From Panax quinquefolius (lineage: Eukaryota; Streptophyta; Magnoliopsida; Apiales; Araliaceae): a stretch of DNA of 64,000 bases. Below, piece by piece: positions 33,195-44,450 of the stretch (position 1 is its first letter; every line of letters begins with the position of its first letter). Where the stretch lies: NCBI GenBank assembly GCA_020205615.1, contig CM035152.1, forward strand, positions 118,146,043-118,210,042. Direction: 5' to 3'. A program made the position numbers and the translations under genes. The notes under the pieces are model-generated. The model searched no databases. It saw only the letters and a list, made by a program, of their open reading frames with translations, and was not told where the DNA came from.

Positions 33195-33655
33195 CTACGA
33201 TTATCTTTTCTTGCGTAGTGCATGGATAATTTGTGGTGCGTGATACTAATGAATACCACGATTATCTTTGGTAGTAGTGCATGGATAATTTATGGTCGTG
33301 ATACTAATGAATACGATTATCTTTGGTAGTAGTGCATGGATAATTTGTGGTCGTGATACTAATGAATACGATTATCTTTGGCCATAGTGCATGGATAATT
33401 TGTGGTCGTGATACTAATGAATACCACGATTATCTTTGGTAGTAGTGCATGGATAATTTGTGGTCGTGATCTTAATGAATACACGATTATCTTTGGTAGT
33501 AGTGCATGGATAATTTGTGGTCGTGATACTAATGAATACACGATTATCTTTGGTAGTAGTGCATGGATAATTTGTGGTCGTGATACTAATGAATACGATT
33601 ATCTTTGGTAGTAGTGCATGGATAATTCATGGTCGTGATACTTAATGAATATCCT
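33195..33655 (+). repeat. 57-bp tandem array of D2
   Basis: Eight units of the same monomer as in D1. Because 57 is a multiple of three, the array gives an artificial open frame with a 19-residue repeat (33402-33611), which is not a gene. Confidence 0.9.
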
Positions 33656-34093
33656 TGGCACGTAGTGCGAGGATGATTCGATGATATGGATTAATTATTG
33701 AAATGAGTCTCGACAATGAAATATTAATTCATGGATGTGGTAAAAGTCGTCTTTAGGTAGTAGTGCATTGATAGACTTGGTATGATTATGACCAAGGATT
33801 ATTCGGTATAATCATGGCCAGTAATTGAAAACACGAATATCCTTGGCGATGGTGCATGGATAATTAATGTAGTGGTGTGATACTATTAAGTTGCGTCTCG
33901 GCATTATTGGTTTTACTGATTGTATATCTTTTGGCACAGTAGTGCAAAAATGAATTGTTAATGAATATCTTTGGTAGGATTGCAAAGATGAATTTAATGT
34001 TTTCAACGATAAAGGTATTCAAGGCATCCTCACCTCTTTATCATACCAGTGCGTACCCTAATTTTGAGGGTGAAATTCCATAAGGAGGGAGAT
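33656..34093 (+). mobile_element. 3' end of D2 internal region with polypurine tract
   Basis: Same order as 28171-28597, ending in TAAGGAGGGAGAT before the last LTR. Confidence 0.75.
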
Positions 34094-34638
34094 TGTGAGA
34101 CCCAGATTTTATCGATAAAGATTTAAATTTTGTCGAAATAATTTTTAATATTATGGTGTGAATTTGAGATAAATATTATAGTTGTGGGTAGTATTTATAA
34201 ATTTTACAAAGTATGCAAGTGGTTATATTATATTCGATTGGTGGGGAATATTCGATTTAGCGAGGGAATATTAAATACAACGGCTCAATCATTGGTGGAC
34301 CCTGACGAAATTATTGTCGGATTGAAAAAGCGTCAAAATATTTTATTGAAATAACGGCGGAAGTTTTACTGGTTGATCTTTGTTGAACTACTCGGTAGTA
34401 AAAAAATGCGATGTCGTGTGGTTGCATAGTAGCACACGATATTGATTATTGATGCTTATGTGAGAAGTCACTCGGTTTGATTCCATTATTGTCGATTAAT
34501 AATATGAATTATTATAGCGATAATGACGTTTTGTTTTATTACAGTATTATTAACGTAATAAAAGCGAAACATCTTTATATAAAAGCAGAATACTTTATTA
34601 AAGTTATTACATAAATAGAATATATTATATTTTATTAT

Positions 34639-34700
34639 GCATAGTGTTGCATAGTGTTTTGCATAGTATTTTGCATAGTGTTGCATAGTGTTTGCATAGT
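34639..34700 (+). repeat. gcatagtgtt minisatellite in D 3' LTR
   Basis: Five copies, aligned with 29148-29212, one changed to gcatagtatt. Confidence 0.85.
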
Positions 34701-34831
34701 AAAATGTTTTTATATAAATAGAATATATTATATTTTATTTAAAAGATTTTTGCTTTAAATATGGATGAGTCAGATTAAAAGTAAATCAATCTGAATGAAT
34801 TCATGGATTAATTACTATGCATTCTATTTTC

Positions 34832-34841
34832 CTATAAATAG
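34832..34841 (+). promoter_or_regulatory. LTR TATA box (D 3' LTR)
   Basis: CTATAAATAG. GGTAAGGG follows at 34985-34992 and a second cgtaaggg at about 35011. Confidence 0.7.
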
Positions 34842-35254
34842 AAGCTCATTCCTTCATTATTTTCTTACGAATTCATTGAAACTACAGAGAGAAAATTATA
34901 GAGAGAAGCTATAGAGAAAATCTATAGAGAAAAGAAGAAAGTATTACGGTACTTCACTTTACTTTGATATCCGGTGTCTTTTACGGTAAGGGGTATTATT
35001 TGTTGTACCGTAAGGGTGTTATTCTTTCTTATTCATGAAGAGAACTTACATTATTCCATTCATTATTATTACATTGGAATAACTTTTGTAAAAAGTGGTA
35101 TACCTATACATAACCTATATATATGCGGCATACCTATACTTGGTGAAATCCTTATGTTATTCCATTCTTATTTATTACATTGGAATAACTTTTGTATCTG
35201 TGAATCCCCTATACTTGGTGATCTTCTTATTATTCCATTCTTTATTATTACATT

Positions 35255-35450
35255 GGAATATCACATGCGTGTGTTTTACAGGGACTGGTTCCATTGTTTA
35301 TTATTCGCATTTATTATTACATTTGGAATATCACATGCGTGTGTTTTACAGGACACAGTTCCATTGTTTATTATTCATTTTATTATTACATTGGATCATC
35401 ACATGGGTGTGAATTTCACGACTGGTTCCGATTATTATTATTACATTGGA
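35255..35450 (+). repeat. Leader repeats of D 3' LTR
   Basis: Three units with ggaatatcacatgcgtgtgt and tttacagg.. ggttccattg. The open frame 34974-35486 that spans them is not a gene. Confidence 0.7.
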
Positions 35451-36501
35451 ATAACTTTTATCATCTGCAATCTGCATGCATGGTGATTTCTTTTGTTATT
35501 CCATTCTTTATTATACCCGGTTGGTTAAAACTTTGACTTCTATACTCCATGAAATTAGTAGAATATCCTTGATATTTGCGTTTCATCCATATCTCTTTCA
35601 TGGAAATATTCTTGATCATTCTTGAATTTTACTCTACAAAAGCAATTATCTTGTTGACAATTTGGGCGTTAATAAATCCTAGAAAATAATTCTTGAACTT
35701 GTTTTATTGAATTCTTATATCATTGTCATCATCCTCATGTTTATATTATGTTGAAAGTTATCTTTGGCTTACGTGCATAGATGAACTTAGTATGATTATG
35801 ACCGGGGTTCATTCGGTATAATCATGGCTTGATATAAATGATGTGACAAAAGTCCTCGATGGCTTTAATGGAGTGATGGATAGTTTTGGTATGATTATGA
35901 CCGGGGGTGATTCGGTATAGTCATGACCATTGATAATTTGATGAAAATCCTTGATGGTGGTATAGGGATGATTAGATATTGTGGTTTATTCATTAAAAGG
36001 CGAGTCTTAGTGATAAAAATTGATGAAAACCTTTTAAAACCTAAAAGATAGTAGACTTTATTTTCTACTTGACTCTTTTAATGGATTGCACATTCATTGC
36101 AGATTAAACGGTTTGTCTATTGTATTTTATCGGTTTAACAACATTGAGGCTAATGATAATTTATTACGCATTATTTTAGTCATAATATTTCTTCTTGGGC
36201 TAGTTGAGCTCACTCTTTCTTTCCTTTATTCTCTTGAAATGAGAATATAAATGGGACGAGTCGGGAAGATAGCATTAGTAGTCCTCACTATTACATTAAA
36301 TAGTGTGTGTGATAATAAATGTAATGAGGACTCCTTGAGTATGGATATTGTCTAAATGACAATATTCTATTAGAACTCTCGGTTTATGTATTGTATGTAT
36401 GTTACGACGGATGTATAATTAAGTTTGTATTTGAATTTATGTACCATGTAAGTGGCGACCCAAGATGGGTGGCGTATACCTAATAATTTTGGGGCGTCAC
36501 A

Positions 36502-37126
36502 CATGCACTCTTGACGAGGATATTCGTGTTTTCAATTACGGTCATGATTATACCTTAGAATAATCCTAGTCATAATCATACCAAGTCGATGAATGCACTA
36601 CTGACCAAAGATGACTTTTACCACATCCATGAATTAATATTTCATTCTTTGAGACTCATTTCAATAATTAATCCATATCATCGAATCATCCACCTTTTCT
36701 GAGGCGAGGATATTCATTAGTATCACGACCACGAATTATCCATACACTACTGCCAAAGATAATCGTGTATTCATTAGTATCACGACCACGAATTATCCAT
36801 ACACTACTGACGAAGATAATCGTGTTTTTCAATTACTGTTATGATTATCTTAGAACAATCCACAGTCATAATCATACCAAGTCCATCTATGCACTACGAG
36901 GCCACGAGATGACTTTCAACATAATATAAGCGAGGATAATGATATAAAGAATCAATCAAATGAGATAAAGGATAAATATTAAACATTTATAATATAATTT
37001 ATCCAAGATTCAAGAATATCCCCATGTTATCAATCACTTAATAATCTCATAACCTAATATCATTAATATTATAACAATATTTTAATCACTTCTTAAATTT
37101 ATAAACAATTTATCTCAATTGTTTAC
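36502..37126 (-). mobile_element. D-type internal fragment E, left part
   Basis: Minus-orientation copy of the 3' internal block of D: about two 57-bp units (36720-36830), decayed repeats, and sequence equal in reverse to 32890-33200. It joins the last D LTR abruptly at 36501 and is cut by element C at 37126. It continues at 45703. Confidence 0.8.
37122..37126. repeat. Target duplication of C, left copy
   Basis: tttac, identical to 45698-45702. The undivided site caattgtttacgctttacc is seen in D2 (reverse complement, about 32885-32903). Confidence 0.9.
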
Positions 37127-37680
37127 TGTGACGACCCCAAAATAGGTCCATTCCATCCAACCCATTCTGAGTCGCCAAATACATGGTACAGAAACAACTA
37201 CAACTTTATTATCACAACAATAAAAGCGTGAGTTTAAATACAAATATTATCTTACAGACAATATTTATACTCAAATAAATCCTCATCACATTTATTGATA
37301 CATTATTTTACAATAATGGTGAGGACTACTAAACAACTCTCTCTAGAACCTTCATTCCATACCCATTGAGCTAGTACTATTTACATTCTACGCCTCACGA
37401 GAAGAAAAATGGAACAACAAGGAAAAGGGTGAGCTCAACTAGCCCGATAAAAGAATGTTATGACTAAGATAATATACAACAAATTATCGTTAGTCTCAAT
37501 GAGGAAAAATCGATAGAATACAATAGAACTGACAAGTTTCGAGATCAATATTAGCGGTGAAATAATAATTCATAGAAGAGTTACGTAGAGAATGAAATCT
37601 ACTATAATCTATGAATTTAACGATCCATCATCAATATTTTATCCTGTAACATCAATCAATATTCATCTCAAATCAAATAT

Positions 37681-37940
37681 TCATCTTTGCACTTTCTGAG
37701 GCGAAAGATATTCATCAATCGATCGTATTCATCTCAACACTGTTCATCTTTTTGCACTAAAAAGGCCAAGATATTCATCGATCGGTCGTATTCATTTAAA
37801 CACTGTTCATCTTTTACTTCTGAAGCGAAAGATATTCATCGATCGGTCGTATTCATTTAAACACCGCTCATCTTTTTACTTCTGGCCAAAGATATTCTTG
37901 AAATCATTCATCTTTTACTTTCTGAGGCCAAAGATATTCA
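37681..37940. repeat. 58-60 bp tandem units in C 3' LTR
   Basis: Five units, one more than in A. Spacers mostly read gatcggtcgtattcat. Confidence 0.8.
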
Positions 37941-38277
37941 ATAATATCATCATTTAAAGGTGATGATGATGAAAAATATTTTAAAAGCGAATCTAGTGAA
38001 ACAAAATGACAAATATTATGGATTAGTACTTTAAACAATCCGGATTTCAAAATACTTCATAAATAATCATAGTGAAGTAAAATTCAGAATGATCAAAACA
38101 TGGATACAATCAAAGCTAGTATCCGAATAGATATTTTAGACGAAAAGAAAAATTTTCATTTTTTCGATTGAATAGTCTTAAATATTATTGAATAATAATG
38201 AATAGTCTTATATCGTGAATAGTAACTCAGACACCCAAAGATAGAAATTCCACAAAAAAAACATCTTCACGCTTCAT

Positions 38278-38361
38278 GAATAGTACTACGTGAATAGTAA
38301 CTTCGTGAATAGTAACTCATGAATAGTAACTCATGAATAGTAACTCATGAATAAGTAACCC
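38278..38361. repeat. 14-bp minisatellite in C 3' LTR
   Basis: Five to six copies of gaatagtaactcat. Confidence 0.8.
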
Positions 38362-38631
38362 AGAGCATGAAAAAGTTCCAAATTTGATAAAAACTTGGAT
38401 CGACATTTCGACGTAATGATATTGAAGAAATAATATCATTCTGAAAAAAAAATAATATCCTTACCTCGAAAGAATCGATTACTTGGAAGGAAAGGTCGGG
38501 AAGTGATCTTTGAATGAAACTTATCTTGAATAACAACTCTCAAAGTATCTAAATACTCACAAAATACACTCGATAATATAGAGAGAAGAAAACTTTGTTT
38601 ACGGTGTGATTTTCAATTCTAACTTAGCCCT

Positions 38632-38641
38632 CTATTTATAG
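38632..38641 (-). promoter_or_regulatory. LTR TATA box (C 3' LTR)
   Basis: CTATAAATAG on the minus strand, at the edge of the C-specific block. Confidence 0.7.
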
Positions 38642-39856
38642 GAAAATGTTAGCCGTAAAAGCGAGACTTGACACTGCTACGATGGCTTTACACTGCTACT
38701 ATTCCCACCCACCACATTTGAAATAAAATTCAGCACATTTTTCACCAACCACAAGTGGGGCCCACTCAATTCTAAATTTTCCACCAAAATCAATTATAAC
38801 CCTAATTTAAGATCAGCCACCTCTTAAAATTCATAACAAATCATTAGTTCATTTTAACGGTTCAAAATTTGTGGACATATACTCAACTTATGTATGTATA
38901 ACATATCCAAAAATTACAACGATCCAACGGTCGGATTAAATATTATAACTCACACAATAAAGTATCTAATAACACGATTTGATCTTTTAATACCTCGAAT
39001 CAGACAAAATAAAACATCTCAACATTAATTCCTTCATTAATAACCACATAAATAAATCCATCATTTATATTCATATAAAATAAATATTTCCTTATCATAT
39101 GAATCAATAATTAATTATTCACAAATAATATTACGAGAATCACATTTATGATGACGGTACATTCCCGGAAGGGGGCTTTCGATAAGGATCTCTCCTTCTT
39201 GGCGGCGAATTAGGTGACCAAACCTCTCCTTAGGCGAGAACTTTCTAGACATTGCCAATAATGTTATCTAATAATATTATTCAAATAATATGAATTATTG
39301 ATCGATAATGGGAAATCTTGTGCGATGACAATTATTGAAGCGATAATATAAAATATCAACGCAGCGACAATTATTGAATCAATAAAATAAACTATTGAGC
39401 GATAACTCTTTGTAATAATTATTGAGTAGTGCCTTCTTACGTAAGGATCAATAATTCAACAATCTTGTACGCGTCTGGTGTCTTTCTTTATGCGACCACG
39501 CGTATTCTTGTATTTTAACCATAGGATTATTCAATCTTAGTCTTACTTGATATAACTACTTCTGTAGTTATTTATAACCACCCAAACTTTGTCGTTTTCC
39601 TCATCCATAAACTTTCCGTTATGGGCCCACACATGGGCTTACGTCGTAAATATACGAATATTCCCAAAGCGATCACGAATATTCCACGACCAAACGAATA
39701 TTCCCAAGCAAAAATGAATATTTTATAACCACTTGCTTATTTTGAAATATTTGCGTATTTAACCTTAACTATCCACATTAATCAAATCAACCCTTACTAT
39801 TTCAAAATAATAAATAAAGGAAATTCCTTTTTATTTAAAAAATTTGAGGTCTTACA

Positions 39857-40262
39857 ACCTCCCTCCTTATGAAATTTAAGTCCTCGAAATTGGCGTCACG
39901 TACACAGTGTTTGAAAAGATAAAGATACCTCGCTTTCATTTTCGTTTCCAACTCCCGGTCATTTCCTCAATAACATGGTTTCTCCACAAAACTTTAACTT
40001 ATGGTATAACCTCGATACATGGGTCATGTCTTTTCCTCTACAAAATCTTGGCGGTACCTCCTCATCGTTAAGTCTTGGCTATCTCGTCCGGTTCTAACTT
40101 CGATGGCGTGTTTGGGTTGTCCACATATTTACGTAACATCGATCGTGAAAAATGTTATGAACACGCGTCATACTTGGTGGTAAAAGCGAGTCTATAGGCC
40201 ACGATTTCCTATTCGATCTAAATTTCAAATGGATTAATAAATCGAAGGTTTGAGCTTTCCTC
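39857..40262 (-). pseudogene. Integrase C-terminus, chromodomain-like (C)
   Basis: Starts at the polypurine tract (39857-39869). Homologous to 20914-21300 of A2, with VWRNHVIEE- and RVHNIFH-like readings in shifted frames. It stops near 40262, where integrase core sequence should follow but a stretch equivalent to the N-terminal linker of integrase appears instead. Confidence 0.7.
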
Positions 40263-40660
40263 ACCTCACGATTCTCGCTTTTAAAATAACAACTTCTTGC
40301 ACCTCCTTCTTCAAATTCATCCGACTCGGTGTGTAGCTTGAGCGACTTTAACTTTATCGATTAAAGTCGATTATACTAAATATATCATCACGTGCTACGT
40401 ATATCATCACGTGGGTACCTAGAGTTTTCATCTCCATCTCTATTATTTGTAAATTATCTGAAATTAGTCTTTGACATATCGTTTTTCGTACTTGTATCGA
40501 TCTTCTACTCAACACGTCATTTACCACGTTAAACTTTTCGAGGATGGCATGGTGAACATATCTTTGAAATGAGTCTCCTCTTGAGTTCTTGAAGCTCTTC
40601 CCACATTCCTTGCTCCATTTGAATTTTGTATCTCTGTGAGTCATTACGTTAATGGAATAG
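40263..40660 (-). pseudogene. RNase H to integrase linker (C)
   Basis: Open frame 40354-40644 reads MTHRDTKFKWSKECGKSFKN (the reverse transcriptase C-terminal word), then KFNVVNDVLSRRSIQ and ISDNLQIIEMEMKTLG, the usual linker before integrase in Tekay elements. The zinc finger and catalytic core of integrase (about 900 bp in A1) are missing at the 40262 junction. Confidence 0.75.
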
Positions 40661-40920
40661 CGATTGAGAATATCCTTGACGAATCTCCGATAATAACCAA
40701 CTAAGCCTGAAAGCTACGTATTTTGATTCTTGACTTAGGTTGCTCTCAAGCTGTGACTCGTATCCCAATCTTGGATAACACGTCACAATGACACCTATCG
40801 GTTTACTATTACCACGAATATGGCGTCCCTACGAGAGAGTGCGGCAGGTGAATTCCACAAAGGAAGTCACAAGATAAAGGCTCGGTACCAAATTCTATAG
40901 TTGAATTTTAACTCACGAAG
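40661..40920 (-). pseudogene. Reverse transcriptase scar (C)
   Basis: Same deletion structure as A1 and A2. It carries the SWLLSEIRQ and YESQLESNLSQ type remnants and joins to ISYRMAPIELRELKFNYRIW (40867-41073). Confidence 0.7.
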
Positions 40921-41560
40921 TTCAATAGGAGCCATTCGATATGAGATTTTAGGAATGAGTTTTGTCTGGGGTTCAAAAGTCGATACAAAATTTAATATCG
41001 GTCTTTGGGAGTAAGCGAAAAATTCTTGAGAAAATCGTCGGGAAAAATCAATAACAACAAGAATATTATTCAAATCGGCGTGTCTTTATTCAAATCCATA
41101 ACATGGACTAAGAAAACTTGACATCCGTAATAAGCGAATGACTTCATGGCTTAATATGAAAAGTTTGACTTCAATGGTTTGGTTGCTTGAATTGAATAAC
41201 GAGTTGCTTAGGAATATGAAAACTATGACCTTACAAAAAAGCAATCAATTTGGCGTGATGAGTAGTTAACCAATCGATCCCCAAAAGCAAGTATCTTTAA
41301 AGAGATAAGGTCAACGGTAAGGTAATGGTGCCAACTTGAATCAAACAAGATTTTTAAACAACGGATGTAATAAAAGTTTCTCTAACGGATTCTCCATAAA
41401 TAGGTCAAAGTCTAATTTCTCGTGAGTCGAGTTCAAGCGTTGGCGCAAACGAAGAGATAAAAGAATGGGTAGAACAGGGTATCTAGTAAGGTATAAACTT
41501 GCAAAATTTATAATTAACTAACTTGATGCTAACCGTTCGGGTTCCTCGCATTTTGAATGG
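40921..41560 (-). pseudogene. Protease (C)
   Basis: VYTLLDT is followed by LFYPFF instead of GSTHSF, because agaaccggtatc is changed to agaacagggtatc near 41475. The catalytic Asp and Thr remain but the frame is lost. The spacer with NNILVVIDFS is open at 40867-41073. Confidence 0.7.
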
Positions 41561-41770
41561 GTCACGACAAGCGCTCTTCGAGAATCGTTGACTTTGACTT
41601 TTACGGGACATCCTTTTGAGTCACCTTTCCCATTGCACTAGGTTTCGATATCGTCTGATCTCGGCGATATGTCCTTCTTTTCCACAATTATAGCATACCT
41701 TAAAAGCTGTTGTGGGCGGTTTGGTGATATGTCCCTCTTTCCGCATTTGTAACATCTCTGACCAGATGGT
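41561..41770 (-). pseudogene. Gag zinc knuckles (C)
   Basis: A degenerate pair equivalent to 23560-23690, including the ccacaattatagcatacc word that encodes the CYNCG part of the second knuckle. Confidence 0.65.
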
Positions 41771-42760
41771 CTTTCTCCTCCCTTGGAACCCGATTTACCC
41801 TTTGGCCAGCGTCTTCACATGGTGGTTGTTGAATCTCCTCTTTTAAAATCTCCTCCCAACTCGCTTCTTCTATTTTTTCATGGCCACGATTACCACCGGA
41901 GTGGTTCTGCCTTTGTCGATATTCTTCTTTCTCCATTGGTTATCGTTATTACGATGGCTGCTATCTTGATATGATCTGGTTATGGTCCCTCGGTTGAGCG
42001 TACTTTCGTTATCTCGCTCTAACAATGAGCCTGTTTTAACATCTCTGAATAAAGAAAATTTATGAGAAATGAGATCTTGGCGTATCTTAGGGTTTCAAAC
42101 CTCTCGAAACATCCGCGTCATCATCGTTCCTCATTCTCCACCAAATGAGGTGCAAACACAGATAACTCATGAAACTTAGCCTCGTCTTTGGGATCTGTCG
42201 TCGTATTATTACTCTCCGGTCTAATAAACTCCACTTCCTTCATACATAGCCCGAATACTTTCGGGGAAGTACTTGTCATTGAGCTGTTTTCAAACGTCTC
42301 CCATGACATCTTTGAGTGCGGTGAATGGAGTGCAACTTCCTGATTCCCACCGATGTCTGCCTTTCGCATACGGAACATAAAAAGTAGCGAATGGAACTTT
42401 ACATTCCTTGTGCATCCCAGACATCGAATATCTTGGTAATTTGCTTGACCCATGTTTCGCCGTGATCGGATCGGCTTTCCCAGAATGCAGTGGTCCCGAC
42501 TCTTTGAGCGCTTGCATTGGTGTGACCATCAGTGAATTCTATCATCTCCTCACATATTTTGAACACGAGTCTCCTCGTGCGATTTTGCATGAGCTATGCA
42601 AAAAGCTTCTAAACATCCCTCGTTCATCATCGCTTTCGGTGGTGTTATTCACGGAGGTACATTGCCGACTGTTGCCGTTCTCCTCGTTGTTAAATCTGAG
42701 GCATCTCCACGGTCTCATTTACACCACTATTAATATTCTCGATTCGACATTCTCAATTCT
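41771..42760 (-). pseudogene. Ordinary Tekay-type gag (C)
   Basis: An open piece at 42121-42453 contains FHSLLFMFRMRKADIGGNQE, KEVEFIRPESNNTT and AKFHELSVFAPHLVENEER, which are clear landmarks of the gag capsid domain. Further pieces upstream (42290-42590) give TRRLVFKICEEMIEFTDGHT. The C-terminal part with arginine-rich EEYRQRQNHSGGNRGHEK (41700-41936) leads to the zinc knuckles. There are several frameshifts. Confidence 0.75.
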
Positions 42761-42914
42761 TGTCGTAAAACAAGGGTTAATTAAAAATCAATCACATAAT
42801 ATCCTTATATCTTGACCAACTAACAAATAAGCTTAGGTAGGACACCTTTTAGCGAAAAGGGATTTACTCGTCTCTCCCCTCTGAGTTCTATTCCCGATCT
42901 CATGGAGATCATAT
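42761..42914 (-). other. 5' leader of C
   Basis: Untranslated leader, collinear with that of A2. Confidence 0.5.
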
Positions 42915-42932
42915 CCTAAGCTCGATACCAAG
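42915..42932 (-). other. Primer binding site of C
   Basis: TTGGTATCGAGCTTAGG on the minus strand, a few bases from the LTR. Confidence 0.75.
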
Positions 42933-43487
42933 CCTGTGGCGACCCCAAAATAGGTCCATTCCATCCAACCCATTCTGGTGCGCCAAATACATGAGTGCGA
43001 AACAACTTCTGACTTTATTATCACAACAATAAAAGCGTGAGTTTAAATACAAATATTATCTTCTAGACAATATTTATACTCAAATAAATCCTCATCACAT
43101 TTATTGATACATTATTTTACAATAATGGTGAGGACTACTAAACAACTCTCTCTAGAACCTTCATTCCATTACCCATTGCTAGTACTCATTACATTCTAGC
43201 CTCCACGAGAAGAAAAATGGAACAACAAGGAAAAGGGTGAGCTCAACTAGCCCGATAAAGAATACTATGACTAAGATAATATCTGATAAATTATCGTTAG
43301 TCTCCAGCGAGGAAAAAATCGATAGAATACAATAGACAACAAGTTTTCGGATCAATATTACATGTGAAATAATAATTCATAGAAGAGTTACGTAGAGAAT
43401 GAAATCTACTATAATCTATGAATTTAACGATCCATCATCAATATTTTATCCTGTAACATCAATCGATATTCATCTCAAATCAAATAT

Positions 43488-43745
43488 TCATCTTTGCTTT
43501 CTGGGCCGAAGATATTCATCAATCGGTCGTATTCATCTCAACTTTTTGTTCATCTTTTTGCACTAAAGGCCAAAGATATTCATCGATCGGTCGTATTCAT
43601 TTAAACACTGTTCATCTTTTACTTTCTGAGGCCAAAGATATTCATCGATCGGTCGTATTCATTTAAACACACTTTCATCTTTTGCTACTGGGCCAAAGAT
43701 ATTCTTGAAAATCATTCATCTTTGCACTACTGGGGCGAAGATATT
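43488..43745. repeat. 58-60 bp tandem units in C 5' LTR
   Basis: Five units, aligned with 37681-37940. Confidence 0.8.
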
Positions 43746-44085
43746 CAATAATATCATCATTTAAGGTGATGATGATGAAAAATATTTTTAAAAAAGCGAA
43801 TCTAGTGAAACAAAATGACAAATATTATGGATTAGTACTTTAAACAATCAGGAGTTCAAAAATACTTCATAAATAATCATAGTGAAGTAAAATTCAAGAA
43901 TGATCAAAACATGGATACAATCAAAGCTAGTATCGGAATAGATATTTTAGACGAAAAGAAAAATTTTCATTTTACGGTGAATAGTCTTGTGAATAGTGAT
44001 TATCGTGAATAGTCTTGTATCGTGAATAGTAACTCAGACACACAAAGATAGAAATTCCACAAAAAAAAACATCTTCACGCTTCAT

Positions 44086-44170
44086 GAATAGTACTAAAGT
44101 GAATAGTAACTCGTGAATAGTAACTCATGAATAGTAACTTCGTAAATAGTAACTCATGAATAGTAACCCA
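44086..44170. repeat. 14-bp minisatellite in C 5' LTR
   Basis: Five to six copies of gaatagtaactcat. Confidence 0.8.
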
Positions 44171-44440
44171 GAGCATGAAAAAAAAGTTCCAAATTTGATA
44201 AAAACTTGATCGACATTTCGGTATAATGATATTGAAGAAATAATATCATTCTGAAAAAAAAAAAATATCCACTTACCTCGAAGAATCGATTACTTGGAAG
44301 GAAGGTCGGAAGTGATCTTTGAATGAAACTTATCTTGAGCAACAACTCTCAAAGTATCTAAATACTCACAAAATACACTCGATAATATAGAGAAAGAGAA
44401 AAACTTTGTTTACGGTGTGATTTTCAATTCTAACAGCCCT

Positions 44441-44450
44441 CTATTTATAG
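44441..44450 (-). promoter_or_regulatory. LTR TATA box (C 5' LTR)
   Basis: CTATAAATAG on the minus strand; the promoter copy that would transcribe C. Confidence 0.75.

Larger units (their letters stand above)
34094..36501 (+). mobile_element. 3' LTR of composite D
   Basis: Begins TGTGAGACCC and ends GGGGCGTCACA, 2408 bp. U3 and leader match the middle LTR, but the U5 part from about 36330 is a different variant (ctattagaactctcggttta, then gttacgacggatg) that matches the LTR at 1945. Confidence 0.88.
37127..39856 (-). mobile_element. 3' LTR of C
   Basis: 2730 bp, ending AGGTCTTACA next to the polypurine tract. CAATTATTG occurs twice in U3 (about 39331 and 39369). Confidence 0.9.

Noticed and set aside
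33402..33611. Open frame with a 19-residue repeated protein
   Set aside because: It is the 57-bp DNA array read in a frame without stops; other frames and the minus strand are open too, and units vary without codon pattern.
34974..35486. 170-residue plus-strand open frame
   Set aside because: It covers the leader tandem repeats of the D LTR. The hydrophobic repeated peptide arises from tattattaca runs and is not conserved in the sister LTR.
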